DNA of 64,000 bases from Nostoc sp. FACHB-973 (GCF_014698115.1 NZ_JACJSJ010000035.1:1-64000); one strand, 5' to 3'; counted from the first letter of the stretch, positions 28,282 to 37,882 are shown. The notes: generated by a model not told the origin, from the sequence alone. Made by a program: numbers and translations.

Positions 28282-29568
28282 ATGAAATGTCCCCGGTGCG
28301 ATTCTACTTCATATCGTAAAAATGGCCGTCGGAATGACAAGCAGAATTACCTCTGCAAAAATTGTGGTAAACAATTCCTTGAGCCGACATTTTCTAGTTT
28401 GCTGGAAACTGATTTGATTGCGAACAGCAACGGGCACAGTCAACTAACTACGGCTGAAGCGAGGGAACTTGCTTTAGCAAAAAAACTACCACCAGAAAAT
28501 TTTACAGAAACAAATTTTAGCTCTTTTAGTTCCATATTAGCGGAAGAACTACGGAAGATTTTATTATCACCTGATTGGCTAGAATCTGATGCTTTCAATC
28601 AATTCATCCAAACATCTCAGCAAAAACAGGAAATCAAATATCACTTAGAAACAAAAATTTCGCTTTTACTTTTAGATGCAGAAAACTTAAAATTAGATAT
28701 TAATTCCGAATTATTTTTAGCGAGTGTATGTGAATATCCTCTGCAAGTTAAATTAGCATTTGCCAACTGGAGAAACCCAAGTATTGGTAAGCAGGATATT
28801 GAACTATATAACCGTGGCTATCAACTTGTTCATGTACCCGGAGGTAAAGATAGTGCTGATGCAAAAATGATTGCATTTGGTGCTTCTGTCTTAAGGTCTT
28901 ATCCAACAGTTAAAGAAATTTTAGTCTGTTCTGGCGATGGAATTTTAATTCACCTGTGTAACGAACTCCAAAACCAGGGGTTGACTGTCTACTTAGTGCG
29001 TAGACAAGGACAAAGTTTGCATATAGAGAACCGGAACACTGGCGACTTGACTCATTATTCCATAACAATGGCCAGAGAAGTTCCATCCTTAGAACAAGTA
29101 GTTGAGCAAATTCAAGATTTAATTAAAAATGAACAAAACTCAATCAATGCTCGATTACACAGTTTAGCGGCTATTGCCAATTTATTTGAAGAAAGATGCA
29201 ATCTGAATACCAATCATAATCAAAGGCAGCCAGAAATTGAAGAAATAATTTCTCTTCCAGATGAATCATCTACGAAATCTATCAAAGAGCAAGAACAAGA
29301 AATTTTCCCTCAATTTTTTGATAAAGAAACATTAGATAAATTTTTATTAAAGATAATTCAAGATTTCCAAATAAAATCTCCCCAAATTAAATTATCTGTG
29401 TCCAAACTAGGTACAGAGATACAGAAAATAACCGGAGAATCTCCTAATTCAATTGTTAAAAAATTAAAGCTAGGTTCTAATTTTACCAAATATTTACAAT
29501 CATCCTCTGCATTTAAATTAAAAGCAAGTGGCAGGGAATATGAGGTCATACCGCTATTCTTTGAGTAG
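28282..29568 (+). CDS. Zinc-ribbon / NYN-domain ribonuclease-like / LOTUS-like protein
   Basis: 428 residues. Residues 1-35 form a Cys4 zinc ribbon (Cys3, 6, 25, 28; CPRCDSTSYRKNGR, CKNCGKQF), the type found at the start of IS1/IS1595 transposases. Residues about 125-262 form a NYN (PIN-like) domain: LLLDAEN with Asp132, PGGKDSADAKM with Asp190 and Asp193, and VCSGDGILI with Asp219, the expected metal-binding acids. After a variable linker, residues about 347-427 resemble an OST-HTH/LOTUS RNA-binding winged helix (KLGTEIQKITGESPNSIVKK). This suggests an RNA-targeting nuclease. It is a stand-alone gene between the pst cluster and an SDR gene. Substrate and role are unknown. Confidence 0.75.
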   Translation: MKCPRCDSTSYRKNGRRNDKQNYLCKNCGKQFLEPTFSSLLETDLIANSNGHSQLTTAEARELALAKKLPPENFTETNFSSFSSILAEELRKILLSPDWLESDAFNQFIQTSQQKQEIKYHLETKISLLLLDAENLKLDINSELFLASVCEYPLQVKLAFANWRNPSIGKQDIELYNRGYQLVHVPGGKDSADAKMIAFGASVLRSYPTVKEILVCSGDGILIHLCNELQNQGLTVYLVRRQGQSLHIENRNTGDLTHYSITMAREVPSLEQVVEQIQDLIKNEQNSINARLHSLAAIANLFEERCNLNTNHNQRQPEIEEIISLPDESSTKSIKEQEQEIFPQFFDKETLDKFLLKIIQDFQIKSPQIKLSVSKLGTEIQKITGESPNSIVKKLKLGSNFTKYLQSSSAFKLKASGREYEVIPLFFE

Positions 29569-29649
29569 ATACTTTCTGAACATTTACCTAGAACTTGAGT
29601 CCATAATTCAGTATTATGTAAAATGATGTAAAGAAATGTAAATATAAAA

Positions 29650-30354
29650 ATGCAGGATAAAGTCGTCGTTATTGTCGGTGCTACTGGTGGTATTGGTTCA
29701 GCCTTAACACACAAACTTGCGCCTACTGGAGTACGGTTAGTACTGGCTGCGAGAGATGCGGTGCGTTTAACCAAACTGGCTGCTGATTTACCAGGGCAAG
29801 TTTTGACTGTTCCCACCGATATTACCAATCCTCAACAGGTAGATGCTTTGATCGAAAAGACGGTTGCTGAGTTTGGTCAAATCGATATTTTGGTGAATGC
29901 TGCTGGTGCTGGCATACTCAAACCTTACAATAACCTGGAACCCGCTGATTTAGACAAGATGCTGGATGTCAATTTAAAAGGCAGCTTTTACACTACTCAG
30001 GCGGCTGCCCAAGAGATGCAAAAGCGCAAGTCTGGTCACATCTGTAACGTGGTAGGAATTCTCGGCAAGCATTCGATGGGGATGGCGGCGGCTTATTCTG
30101 CTTCTAAGTTTGGTGTTGTGGGTTTCAGCAAGTGCATGGCAGAAGAACTCAAGCGCTTTGGCATCAAGTTCACGCTATTCTACTTTGGTGGGGTAGATTC
30201 TCCTTTTTGGGATAACGTCACCTTAAAAGTAGACCGGAAAAAAATGCTGAGTCCTGAAACTGCGGCCAATGCAATTTTCTTTGCCCTTTCTGCCGAACCG
30301 CAAGCTGTACCAATGGAAATTAACATTCAACCTGATAGTCATCTGTTCTTTTAG
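29650..30354 (+). CDS. SDR family NAD(P)-dependent oxidoreductase
   Basis: 234-residue classical short-chain dehydrogenase. The cofactor motif is IVGATGGIGSAL (8-19), then LVNAAGAG, and the catalytic pair is in YSASKFGVVGFSK. It lacks a long substrate loop. It precedes the HPPD gene by 106 bp on the same strand, so co-transcription is possible, but no pathway link is shown. Substrate unknown. Confidence 0.88.
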   Translation: MQDKVVVIVGATGGIGSALTHKLAPTGVRLVLAARDAVRLTKLAADLPGQVLTVPTDITNPQQVDALIEKTVAEFGQIDILVNAAGAGILKPYNNLEPADLDKMLDVNLKGSFYTTQAAAQEMQKRKSGHICNVVGILGKHSMGMAAAYSASKFGVVGFSKCMAEELKRFGIKFTLFYFGGVDSPFWDNVTLKVDRKKMLSPETAANAIFFALSAEPQAVPMEINIQPDSHLFF

Positions 30355-30460
30355 AGTGGGAGTACGCCTACATAATTCTTGCCTGGGAAAGACGTGAAAA
30401 TCTAGCAAAAAAGGCAAAATTTAGAAATATATAAGCTGTTATGCTGGATTTTCAGTATCT

Positions 30461-31582
30461 ATGAAAATTGATCACGTTCATTTCTATGTAGAAGACGCCA
30501 AAACATGGCGGGATTGGTTCGTACACCATCTTGGTTTTCAAGCAGCAGCCGATCGCATTAATTCATTTCACACCTGCACGGAAGTAGTAAAAAGTGGTAC
30601 CGTCTGCTTTTTACTGTCTTCACCACTGTTACCCACAAGTCCAGTAGCTGAGTTTCTGCGTCAATATCCGCCTGGTGTCGCCGATATTGCTTTTGCGGTG
30701 GAAGACGTAGAAGCAGCGATCGCACATGCTCAAAAACACGGTGCCACAGTCCTACAACCCATCCAGGAAGAGAACGTAGGCACAACATCCCTCAAATGGA
30801 GCAAAATTGCCGCTTGGGGTGGACTGACTCATACGTTGATAGAAAGAGAAGTAGAAGAGGACGCAAAGACTGGGAGACGCTCTGACGCGGTGAAAGAATT
30901 CTCCATGTCTCCGTGTCCCCGTGTCCCCGTGTCCTTTATCTCCGCGTCCTCTTCAATTACTGCTATAGATCACATCGTACTCAACGTAGCAATTGGTGAT
31001 TTAGAACCTGCTGTTGCTTGGTATGAAAAGATACTAGATTTTCAACCCCAGCAGGTGTTTAAAATTAAAACCGATCGTTCTGCTTTACACAGCCAAGTGA
31101 TGGTTTCGCGCAAGGGCAGCGTACAATTGCCAATTAATGAACCAGCTTCTAAGAACTCCCAAATTCAAGAATTTTTAGATGTCAATCGGGGGCCGGGTAT
31201 TCAACATATTGCTTTACGGACGACAAATCTTGTAAGTGCGATCGCTAAATTTCGTGCCAGTGGTTTATCCTTACTCTCAGTTCCCCAAAGCTATTACACC
31301 CAGCTAAAACAGCGTCCAGGATTTCCATTATCAAATCTAGAAATTGAGGCGATCGCTCAACAAGAAATTCTCGTGGACTGGCAAGAATATACTCCTTTAG
31401 AGGGAGGAAATCCCGCGCCTTTATTACTACAAATTTTTACCCAGCCAATATTTGAACAGCCGACATTTTTCTTTGAATTTATTGAGCGTCGTTTCCAAGC
31501 TCAAGGTTTTGGGGAAGGAAACTTTCGCGCTTTATTTGAAGCTATTGAAAGCGAACAAATCAAACGCGGTACTTTGCAATAA
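30461..31582 (+). CDS. hppD: 4-hydroxyphenylpyruvate dioxygenase
   Basis: 373-residue Fe(II) dioxygenase that makes homogentisate for tocopherol and plastoquinone-type quinones. It consists of two VOC modules (1-130 and 168-365). The iron ligands in the second module are His171 (DHIVLNV), His249 (IQHIALR) and Glu339 (FFFEFIERR). Residues about 130-166, between the modules, are an STRR-derived insertion (SMSPCPRVPVSFISASSS) that keeps the frame open. It is plausibly active because the insertion falls in the inter-domain linker. A 104-bp MITE-like element starts 7 bp after the stop. Confidence 0.9.
   Translation: MKIDHVHFYVEDAKTWRDWFVHHLGFQAAADRINSFHTCTEVVKSGTVCFLLSSPLLPTSPVAEFLRQYPPGVADIAFAVEDVEAAIAHAQKHGATVLQPIQEENVGTTSLKWSKIAAWGGLTHTLIEREVEEDAKTGRRSDAVKEFSMSPCPRVPVSFISASSSITAIDHIVLNVAIGDLEPAVAWYEKILDFQPQQVFKIKTDRSALHSQVMVSRKGSVQLPINEPASKNSQIQEFLDVNRGPGIQHIALRTTNLVSAIAKFRASGLSLLSVPQSYYTQLKQRPGFPLSNLEIEAIAQQEILVDWQEYTPLEGGNPAPLLLQIFTQPIFEQPTFFFEFIERRFQAQGFGEGNFRALFEAIESEQIKRGTLQ
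30856..30950 (+). repeat. STRR insertion inside the HPPD gene
   Basis: GTGTCCCC units and a 29-bp segment at 30884-30912 that recurs at 57696-57724 with one mismatch. In frame with the gene and encoding the inter-domain linker. Confidence 0.8.
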
Positions 31583-31589
31583 CTACTGA

Positions 31590-31693
31590 TAAGCTGAAAA
31601 ATATTCAATTTGCATAACCGAATTAAACATAACTCTTGTGGGGGTGGACATCTTGCCCCCCCTAATTATGCAAGTTAAATATGGAACAGCTTA
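31590..31693. mobile_element. MITE-like element, 104 bp, after HPPD gene
   Basis: Starts TAAGCTG and ends CAGCTTA, with further imperfect pairing towards TTGCATAA. The middle has CTTGTGGGGGTGG followed by a C-rich arm, forming a hairpin. A relative of exactly the same length is at 61032-61135. Confidence 0.75.
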
Positions 31694-31801
31694 GTAAACT
31701 CAAAAAAAGAGTTTTAGCCTTAACCCAAGCATATTGGTATAAACTGCTTTTACCCGCTCTCTTAGTCGTTCAGGGACTTGCAGTTAAAAAAATATCTCAT
31801 C

Positions 31802-32029
31802 GTAGGGGCGCATAGCTATCATTGGTGTCAACTTAAGCTAAAACCCTTGTCCCACAGCCGTTTTACCCCACCCCTCAATCCCCTCCCCGCAGGCTCTTAG
31901 GGGAGGTTTTGCGTTAGCAAAGCCGGGGTGGGGTGACTCCGGATTAATTGGTAATTGAGTAAGTTTGCTCTAAGGTCATTACAAGGGTTTCACGTTAAGT
32001 TGACACCAATGATAGCTATGCGCCCCTAC
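31802..32029. mobile_element. MITE-like element, 228 bp, with long terminal inverted repeats
   Basis: The ends, starting GTAGGGGCGCATAGCTATCA, are perfect inverted repeats over about 35 bp and continue imperfectly to about 50 bp (to ACCCTTGT). The interior holds the CCCCACCCC/GGGGTGGGG type repeat also present at 21.85 kb. A solo sequence related to these ends is near 21691. No coding capacity. Confidence 0.85.
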
Positions 32030-32083
32030 AAATGTATAAAAAATTTGGGATAATTTATTTTTTGGAAGTCCCTCATCAGTCTG

Positions 32084-35000
32084 TTATGGCACGTATTGAT
32101 AATCTGAAATATTGTCAAGATACAAATTATAATACTTTATACTACTAGTTTGATTTCCTGTAATTGTTACCTTTACTGAGTTAATGGTATCGTTGCCATT
32201 ATTAGTAGCATGGATGGCGTTTCCATCAATTACTGAGAGAACATTGTTGGAGATTGTAGCACTGCTACTAACATTATCATCAAAAAAATCTAGGTTAATA
32301 GCATCAGTCAATATCGAGTCTCCTGGGTTAAAATCTCGCACATTGGTAATTGTATTCCCAGATATTGTAAAGATGGTCTGAGAATTATTCCTGACTTGAA
32401 AATTCATTCCATTATTATTGGTTATGGTATTAATAGTATTCCCAGAAACAGTAACATTGTTAGCAACAACATCATCAGCAGCTTGGAAGTTGATACCATT
32501 TGAGGCAGTACTTGTGTCTACTCCAGTAATTTGATTGTTATTAATCGTTATACTGCTCAAATTAGCACTATCTGTTAATTGAACATCCACACCACTACCA
32601 ATATTAGAAATGGTATTATTATCGATCTGTGCTGTACCGGATGCCGTACCAGACAATCTAACGCTAATATCATTCGAGTTTTCTGATAAACTATTATCTT
32701 CAATTCTTAAATTCACACTACCTGTAGAATTTTGGGTAAAAATACCAAAACTGTTGTTAAGACCATTAATAATATTTTGGTTAACGGTAACTGTACCTGT
32801 TACTTCAGATAAGGCAATACTTTCTTGATTAGCATCGGTAATTGTATTCCTATCTATATTGATAGTACCGCTAGAATTTTCTACCTGGATACCTTGAGTA
32901 CCTGCATTAGTGATAGTATTATCAGTAATTTTTGCTATATCACCACCACTCAATTTAATTCCTACAACTTGACTATTTTCGATAGTGTTATTTACTACTT
33001 CTACATTGCCTTGCAAATCATCTAAACCAATACCTTCAGCAGTGGTATTTGAGATTTGATTGTCTGTAATCTGCACATCCAAAGTAGTTGTATTGCTGAA
33101 GTTAGCCGCACCAATACCGCGTCCAGCTATGTCAGAGATGTTATTACTAGTAACATTGACTGTAGAATTGGCATTATCAAAAAACTCTATATTGATACCA
33201 TCAGTAAAATTAAAATCTCCAGTCACAGTATCTCTAATATCGCTAATTGTGTTATTAGAAATTGTAAATATAGCACTACTATTTCCATTGAGTTGAAGAA
33301 GAATTCCATCTCCATTGGTTATGGTGTTGATAGTATTGCCTGAGACAGTAACATTATCGGCAAGAACATCGTTAAACGCTTGTAAGTTGATACCAGTTGA
33401 TGTAATATCTGCATCGACTCCATTGATTTGATTGTTGTTGATAGTTACACTGCTAAAATTAGCACTGTCTGACAATTGCACATCCACAGCAGTACCATTA
33501 TTAGTAATAGTATTTTCGTTAATTTGTAAAGTTCCGGAAGCAGTACCCGCTAAACTGACACGAACATCATTAAAGTTTTCCGTCAAATTATTGCTATTAA
33601 CTGTTAAAGCTGTTGCACCTGTAGTATTGCTGATAACAATACCATTGTTGTTATTAATGCCATTAACAGTATTTTGGTTAACACTAACTGTACCTGTAAC
33701 TTCAGATAAGCTAATACTTTCTTGCTGAGCATCTGTAATTGTGTTGTTAGTAATATTAGCAGTAATGCTTGCGGTTTCTATCTGAATACCTTGCTCACCT
33801 GCATTTTTAATATTGTTGTTGATAACTTGAGGATTAGTTACCTGTTGTAGTTGTATACCATCTCCAGAAATATTGCTAATAGTATTACTATCAATTGTCG
33901 GGCGAATAATCGCATTATCTATTGCTTGTAATTGAATAGCGCGATCGCCATTATCACCACTGCCAATATTTTGGATAATATTATTAGCAATAGTCACAGT
34001 TACATCTGCTTTATCTGCCACTTCAAAGTCAATACCATCATTACCAGCCGCATCTAAAGTATTACCTGTAATCGTGAAGCTAGTAATACTATTATTAAAT
34101 AAATTTACAGCCGGAGTTGCGCCTTCTGGCTTGAGCAATTCAACTTTAATACTACTATCACCAACATTGGTAATAATATTATTAGCAATAGTAAAATTAC
34201 CTTCAGAATTAGCGACGGCATTAATTGAAATACCTTCATCAACAATGTTAGTTAGGGTATTACCACTAACTACAAATGTACCTTGGCCTAAATTACCTAA
34301 ATTCAAATCAATACCATCCGCACCAGAACCACCATTAACTTGACCATTGTAAATAATCTGGTTATTGAGGATATTAGCTGTAATGCTGGCATTGCTAGAA
34401 CAAGTTTTATCTACAAAGGTTGCATTAAAATCGCGGCAGAGATTAACTTCAATCCCGTCTACTCTGTAATTAGTATCAACATCCAAGTTGGTGATGATGC
34501 GATTATCAGTAATTGTTAAATCGGTAATTCCTTGGTAATTCCAAACAAAAATACCACTTTCTAAACTAGTGTCAATTGCAGGATTGCGAGTATCAGTGAT
34601 AGTATTTCTGGCAATTTCTACCGTACCTATGACATTTTCTAAATAAATACCTTCGCTAAAAGCATTGGTGATTTTATTATCTAAAATTCTCACATTACTA
34701 ATGTTAGTTCCCTTAACGCCTCTCGCATCATTAATACCAGGAATTTGAATATTAAATCCAGAAATAACAGTATTGTTACCCAGTGTAATTAACCCATTCC
34801 CAGTGGGAACCATGCCAGTAATTGTTGGATGTATCCCACTACCAGATAAAGGTAGGGTGACGACTCCCAAATCTTTGACATTAACTACTTGTAGAGGGCC
34901 ACTAGAAAATACCCGAACGCCATCGGGAATAGTAAATGGTGCAAAAACAGTGGTTGGATTAGAACGAACATAAATCACATTGTCTGCTTTAGCTACCGCC

Positions 35001-36055
35001 AAAGCGTCAGCAATTGTGCCAAAGGGAGATTCAAAAGTACCATTACCAGTACCACCTGGGGCTACGTGAATAATTATGGAGCGATTATTATTTGTCGGAG
35101 TATTAGTATTATTTGTAGGCGTATCAGTATTATTTGTTGGAGTATTAGTATTATTTGTAGACCCTTGATTTTCTGATTCAATGGTTGCAGCAAAAGAATC
35201 AGTTCTGTTTTCAACCGCAACTAAAATAGTAGCTTGGTTCTCTACTGTTGTTGCCATCCGCGCTAAAGCACTATCTTTCTTCGGCTTGCTTCTCCTAGCA
35301 CCACTACCAGGGAAATTGGCACCAATACTAAAAACCAGCCTAGTATCAAATAGGTCGTCATTTTGTAGAGAAAGACTTAAACCCAAATAATCATTAGGAC
35401 GAGCTTCGATTCTGGTTTTCCAGCCAAAAGCTTCCTTCGATTGACCACCAGAGTAGTAGTATACACCCGCATAGCCCCGCAAGTCCCCACTACCAATGCT
35501 TGCTAAGCGTGTACCAACTTCTGCATCGACGCCAGACATCGCCACTTCTAAAAAGCGCGATCGCTGTATCATTAATGAATCACCTTGAAAGAATGGCAGA
35601 TTCCTTTGGTCAACTTGGTTTTCTGAAGAATTCAACGGAAGATAAGCATTAAAGCGAAAATCCCAACTACCTAAAGTTTCAAAACCTAGCCCTAATTGAT
35701 CGAAATTACTCCTACCTGTATCGCGGGTAGAATAAGAAATATAACCACCAAAAATACGGTTAGATTTTCCGCTAAAAAATCGATGTCCTAACAATATATT
35801 GCCAGCTAAATTAGAGTCATTGTCTAATAAAACCTTCCCTTCTAAGAAAGTCAAACTATTACCAGGAGTTTGTAAAATAGGCAAAAACCCCTCAAAATTG
35901 GTAAATGATTCATATCCTGCTCCCTCAGTGGTGTAGCGTACTCCAAAGCGGGGAGTAAATATCGGTTCTTCTGGTGTTGTTTGAGCAATAGCCGTTGATG
36001 CAGAAGCCAAAACCCCAAACAAAGTAACGCAACCCAAATATTTAAAATTATTCAT
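32084..36055 (-). CDS. Large surface protein: N-terminal beta-barrel-like domain plus parallel beta-helix
   Basis: 1323 residues. Residues 1-25 are a Sec signal (ending IAQ). Residues about 30-255 are a glycine/aromatic beta-rich domain (FGVRYTTEGAGYESF, GGYISYSTRDTGRSNF) resembling the outer-membrane barrel of inverse autotransporters. A linker (about 285-325) repeats NTPTNNT. From about 328 (IIIHVAPGGTGNGTFESPF) to the end it is a right-handed parallel beta-helix with many xxxIxxNxIxx rungs. Within it a 299-residue block is duplicated in tandem (about 745-1040 and 1044-1323). Codons are rich in Asn and Thr. It is likely an outer-membrane-anchored adhesin or polysaccharide-binding/modifying protein; which is not known. 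Confidence 0.75.
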   Translation of the reverse strand: MNNFKYLGCVTLFGVLASASTAIAQTTPEEPIFTPRFGVRYTTEGAGYESFTNFEGFLPILQTPGNSLTFLEGKVLLDNDSNLAGNILLGHRFFSGKSNRIFGGYISYSTRDTGRSNFDQLGLGFETLGSWDFRFNAYLPLNSSENQVDQRNLPFFQGDSLMIQRSRFLEVAMSGVDAEVGTRLASIGSGDLRGYAGVYYYSGGQSKEAFGWKTRIEARPNDYLGLSLSLQNDDLFDTRLVFSIGANFPGSGARRSKPKKDSALARMATTVENQATILVAVENRTDSFAATIESENQGSTNNTNTPTNNTDTPTNNTNTPTNNNRSIIIHVAPGGTGNGTFESPFGTIADALAVAKADNVIYVRSNPTTVFAPFTIPDGVRVFSSGPLQVVNVKDLGVVTLPLSGSGIHPTITGMVPTGNGLITLGNNTVISGFNIQIPGINDARGVKGTNISNVRILDNKITNAFSEGIYLENVIGTVEIARNTITDTRNPAIDTSLESGIFVWNYQGITDLTITDNRIITNLDVDTNYRVDGIEVNLCRDFNATFVDKTCSSNASITANILNNQIIYNGQVNGGSGADGIDLNLGNLGQGTFVVSGNTLTNIVDEGISINAVANSEGNFTIANNIITNVGDSSIKVELLKPEGATPAVNLFNNSITSFTITGNTLDAAGNDGIDFEVADKADVTVTIANNIIQNIGSGDNGDRAIQLQAIDNAIIRPTIDSNTISNISGDGIQLQQVTNPQVINNNIKNAGEQGIQIETASITANITNNTITDAQQESISLSEVTGTVSVNQNTVNGINNNNGIVISNTTGATALTVNSNNLTENFNDVRVSLAGTASGTLQINENTITNNGTAVDVQLSDSANFSSVTINNNQINGVDADITSTGINLQAFNDVLADNVTVSGNTINTITNGDGILLQLNGNSSAIFTISNNTISDIRDTVTGDFNFTDGINIEFFDNANSTVNVTSNNISDIAGRGIGAANFSNTTTLDVQITDNQISNTTAEGIGLDDLQGNVEVVNNTIENSQVVGIKLSGGDIAKITDNTITNAGTQGIQVENSSGTINIDRNTITDANQESIALSEVTGTVTVNQNIINGLNNSFGIFTQNSTGSVNLRIEDNSLSENSNDISVRLSGTASGTAQIDNNTISNIGSGVDVQLTDSANLSSITINNNQITGVDTSTASNGINFQAADDVVANNVTVSGNTINTITNNNGMNFQVRNNSQTIFTISGNTITNVRDFNPGDSILTDAINLDFFDDNVSSSATISNNVLSVIDGNAIHATNNGNDTINSVKVTITGNQTSSIKYYNLYLDNISDYQYVP

Positions 36056-36497
36056 TCTTCTACACAGTTAGAAAAGATAAATTTGCACTGCAAAGTTCCT
36101 AGCGATGCCCTCTCCTTCAGAGACGCTACTGCGAACGGCAACCTCTCCGAGGTACGCCCGTTAGGTATACCATACTTAAATATGTTGCAAAATTTTTTCA
36201 GTTAACCCCGCTACTGTGTGAAGATTGCAAGAGAGTCTTCAACTTTGATAGCTGCTAGTCAACTACTCATTCGTTATATCTATGTATTGTATTTAGTCAA
36301 TATTAGTTAGCTGATACAGCTAAAGACATGACCGCTTACATCTTAGTTGTATTTTTTCAAACTGTCACTATAGTTAAAGATGCTTAAAAAATTGAGGCTA
36401 GAGACTATGAATAATCATGGCTGTAATGACAAGACTAATTAACCCAGTTGATTGTCTGATTCTTCGTATTTATTCACAGTGCTAAATAAACATTCAC
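36056..36497. other. Intergenic region between the beta-helix gene and the GNAT gene
   Basis: Divergent promoter region. About 36100-36165 looks like dispersed-repeat sequence (CTCTCCTTCAGAGACGCTAC). No gene or defined regulatory site could be supported. Confidence 0.4.
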
Positions 36498-36932
36498 ATG
36501 TTTGAGTACAAAATATCAATTCAAATTCAGCCAGACTCCAAAGAAGTTGACTTTGTAGACAAGCAACTTCACGAATTCAATGTAGCCAAGATTGGCGATT
36601 ACCAATATACGCCGTTATCTTTACTGCTTCGTGATTCCGAAAAAAAGGTTGTGGGCGGCTTGGAGGGTTTTATCGGCTTGGGATGGTTTCATATCGCTAC
36701 TCTCTGGATTGCACAAGAGTTAAGAGGTGATGGATATGGAAAAGCACTTCTTTTAGCCGCAGAACAAGAGGCTGTTAATCGTAGTTGCTTACACGCGTAT
36801 GTTTTCACTTACAGCTTCCAAGCTCCTGGATTCTATCAGCACTTGGGTTATGAAGTGTTTGGAGAGTTGGAGGATTTTCCTCCAGGTCATCGTCGATACT
36901 TTCTGAAAAAGTCTTTACAAAAAAACACTTAG
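36498..36932 (+). CDS. GNAT family N-acetyltransferase
   Basis: 144 residues. The acetyl-CoA binding loop is RGDGYGKALL (about 81-90), preceded by the ATLWIAQELR strand and followed by YSFQAPGFYQHLGYEVFGEL, a typical C-terminal GNAT segment. A small cytoplasmic acetyltransferase; acceptor unknown. It is about 80 bp upstream of the HAD hydrolase gene on the same strand. Confidence 0.85.
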   Translation: MFEYKISIQIQPDSKEVDFVDKQLHEFNVAKIGDYQYTPLSLLLRDSEKKVVGGLEGFIGLGWFHIATLWIAQELRGDGYGKALLLAAEQEAVNRSCLHAYVFTYSFQAPGFYQHLGYEVFGELEDFPPGHRRYFLKKSLQKNT

Positions 36933-37014
36933 TTAAATTCAATAATGCAGATTCGCGATCGCAAAATAGCCACACAACTGCGATAATTTTAATAAAAATT
37001 AACATTTTTCGGCG

Positions 37015-37707
37015 ATGCTAAGACTAATTACTGACTTCGACGGCCCAATTATTGATGTTTCCGACCGGTACTACCGAGTTTATCAATTTTGCTTGGAAAA
37101 AACCCGTCGCCCAGACCAAGCAGTGCAAGAACTTCCCAAAGCAGAGTTTTGGCAGTTAAAGCGTAAGCGTGTTCCGGAAAAACAAATCGCCTTAAATTCT
37201 GGCTTAGACGAAGCCCAAGCACAAGAATTCTCCCAATTACGGCGACAAACAGTACATACACAACCTTACTTTGAGTATGACACTCTTGCACCAGGCGCTG
37301 TGGATGCACTGTTAAAAGTTCAACAAGCTGGCATTGATTTGGCAGTTATGACCATGCGCCGAGTCCGGGAACTCGATTATGCCTTCCAAAAATATGATTT
37401 AGGCAGATTTTTTCCAGAAAATCGTTGTTATTGCCTGAGTAACGACTACGTTAAAACTCGTGACATCGAGGATAAACCCTTGTTGATGGCCAGGGCATTA
37501 CAAGAACTACCTGCCGCCGCTGATACCTGGATGGTGGGAGATACGGAAGCGGACATCACCGCTGGGAAAAACCACGGTATAAAAGTGATGGCTGTGGAAT
37601 CTGGTATTCGCGATCGCACTCAATTAGAACTTTACCACCCCGACTTAATCGTTAAAGACTTAAGTGCCGCTGTAGATTTAATCCTAGAGCCTCAACGTTT
37701 GAACTAG
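37015..37707 (+). CDS. HAD family hydrolase
   Basis: 230 residues with motif I LITDFDGPIIDVS (nucleophile Asp7 and acid/base Asp9), motif II around AVMTMRR, a motif III Lys in IEDKP and motif IV WMVGDTEADITAGKNHG. An alpha-helical cap lies between motifs I and II. Likely a phosphatase of small phosphorylated metabolites, phosphoglycolate phosphatase-like. Substrate unknown. Confidence 0.87.
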   Translation: MLRLITDFDGPIIDVSDRYYRVYQFCLEKTRRPDQAVQELPKAEFWQLKRKRVPEKQIALNSGLDEAQAQEFSQLRRQTVHTQPYFEYDTLAPGAVDALLKVQQAGIDLAVMTMRRVRELDYAFQKYDLGRFFPENRCYCLSNDYVKTRDIEDKPLLMARALQELPAAADTWMVGDTEADITAGKNHGIKVMAVESGIRDRTQLELYHPDLIVKDLSAAVDLILEPQRLN

Positions 37708-37854
37708 ATTTAGTGTGATTCGCCCAAAATCTGAGTCTAACACCAGAATTACCTAAATATTTTCACTGTGATTATTTTGTATAAATTAATAAATCAGTAA
37801 GTTAATACCAAACCGATACCATTTTCAAAAATATTTGCAACACATGAATCGGCT

Positions 37855-37882
37855 GTAGGGGCGTACAGATGTACGCCCCTAC
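37855..37882. repeat. 28-bp palindrome
   Basis: Arms GTAGGGGCGTACA and TGTACGCCCCTAC with a 2-nt loop. It is related to the ends of the 31.8-kb element and to the palindrome at 60999-61026. Just after it (about 37908-37955) are GTGACTCCTGAATT-type tandem units. Confidence 0.8.

Noticed and set aside
28282..28390. Possible IS1-type transposase gene
   Set aside because: Only the zinc ribbon matches; the rest is a NYN protein without a DDE domain, and no terminal inverted repeats surround it.
33056..33343. Several 70-95 residue plus-strand frames across the beta-helix gene
   Set aside because: They reflect the biased Asn/Thr/Ile codons of the repeat protein on the opposite strand.
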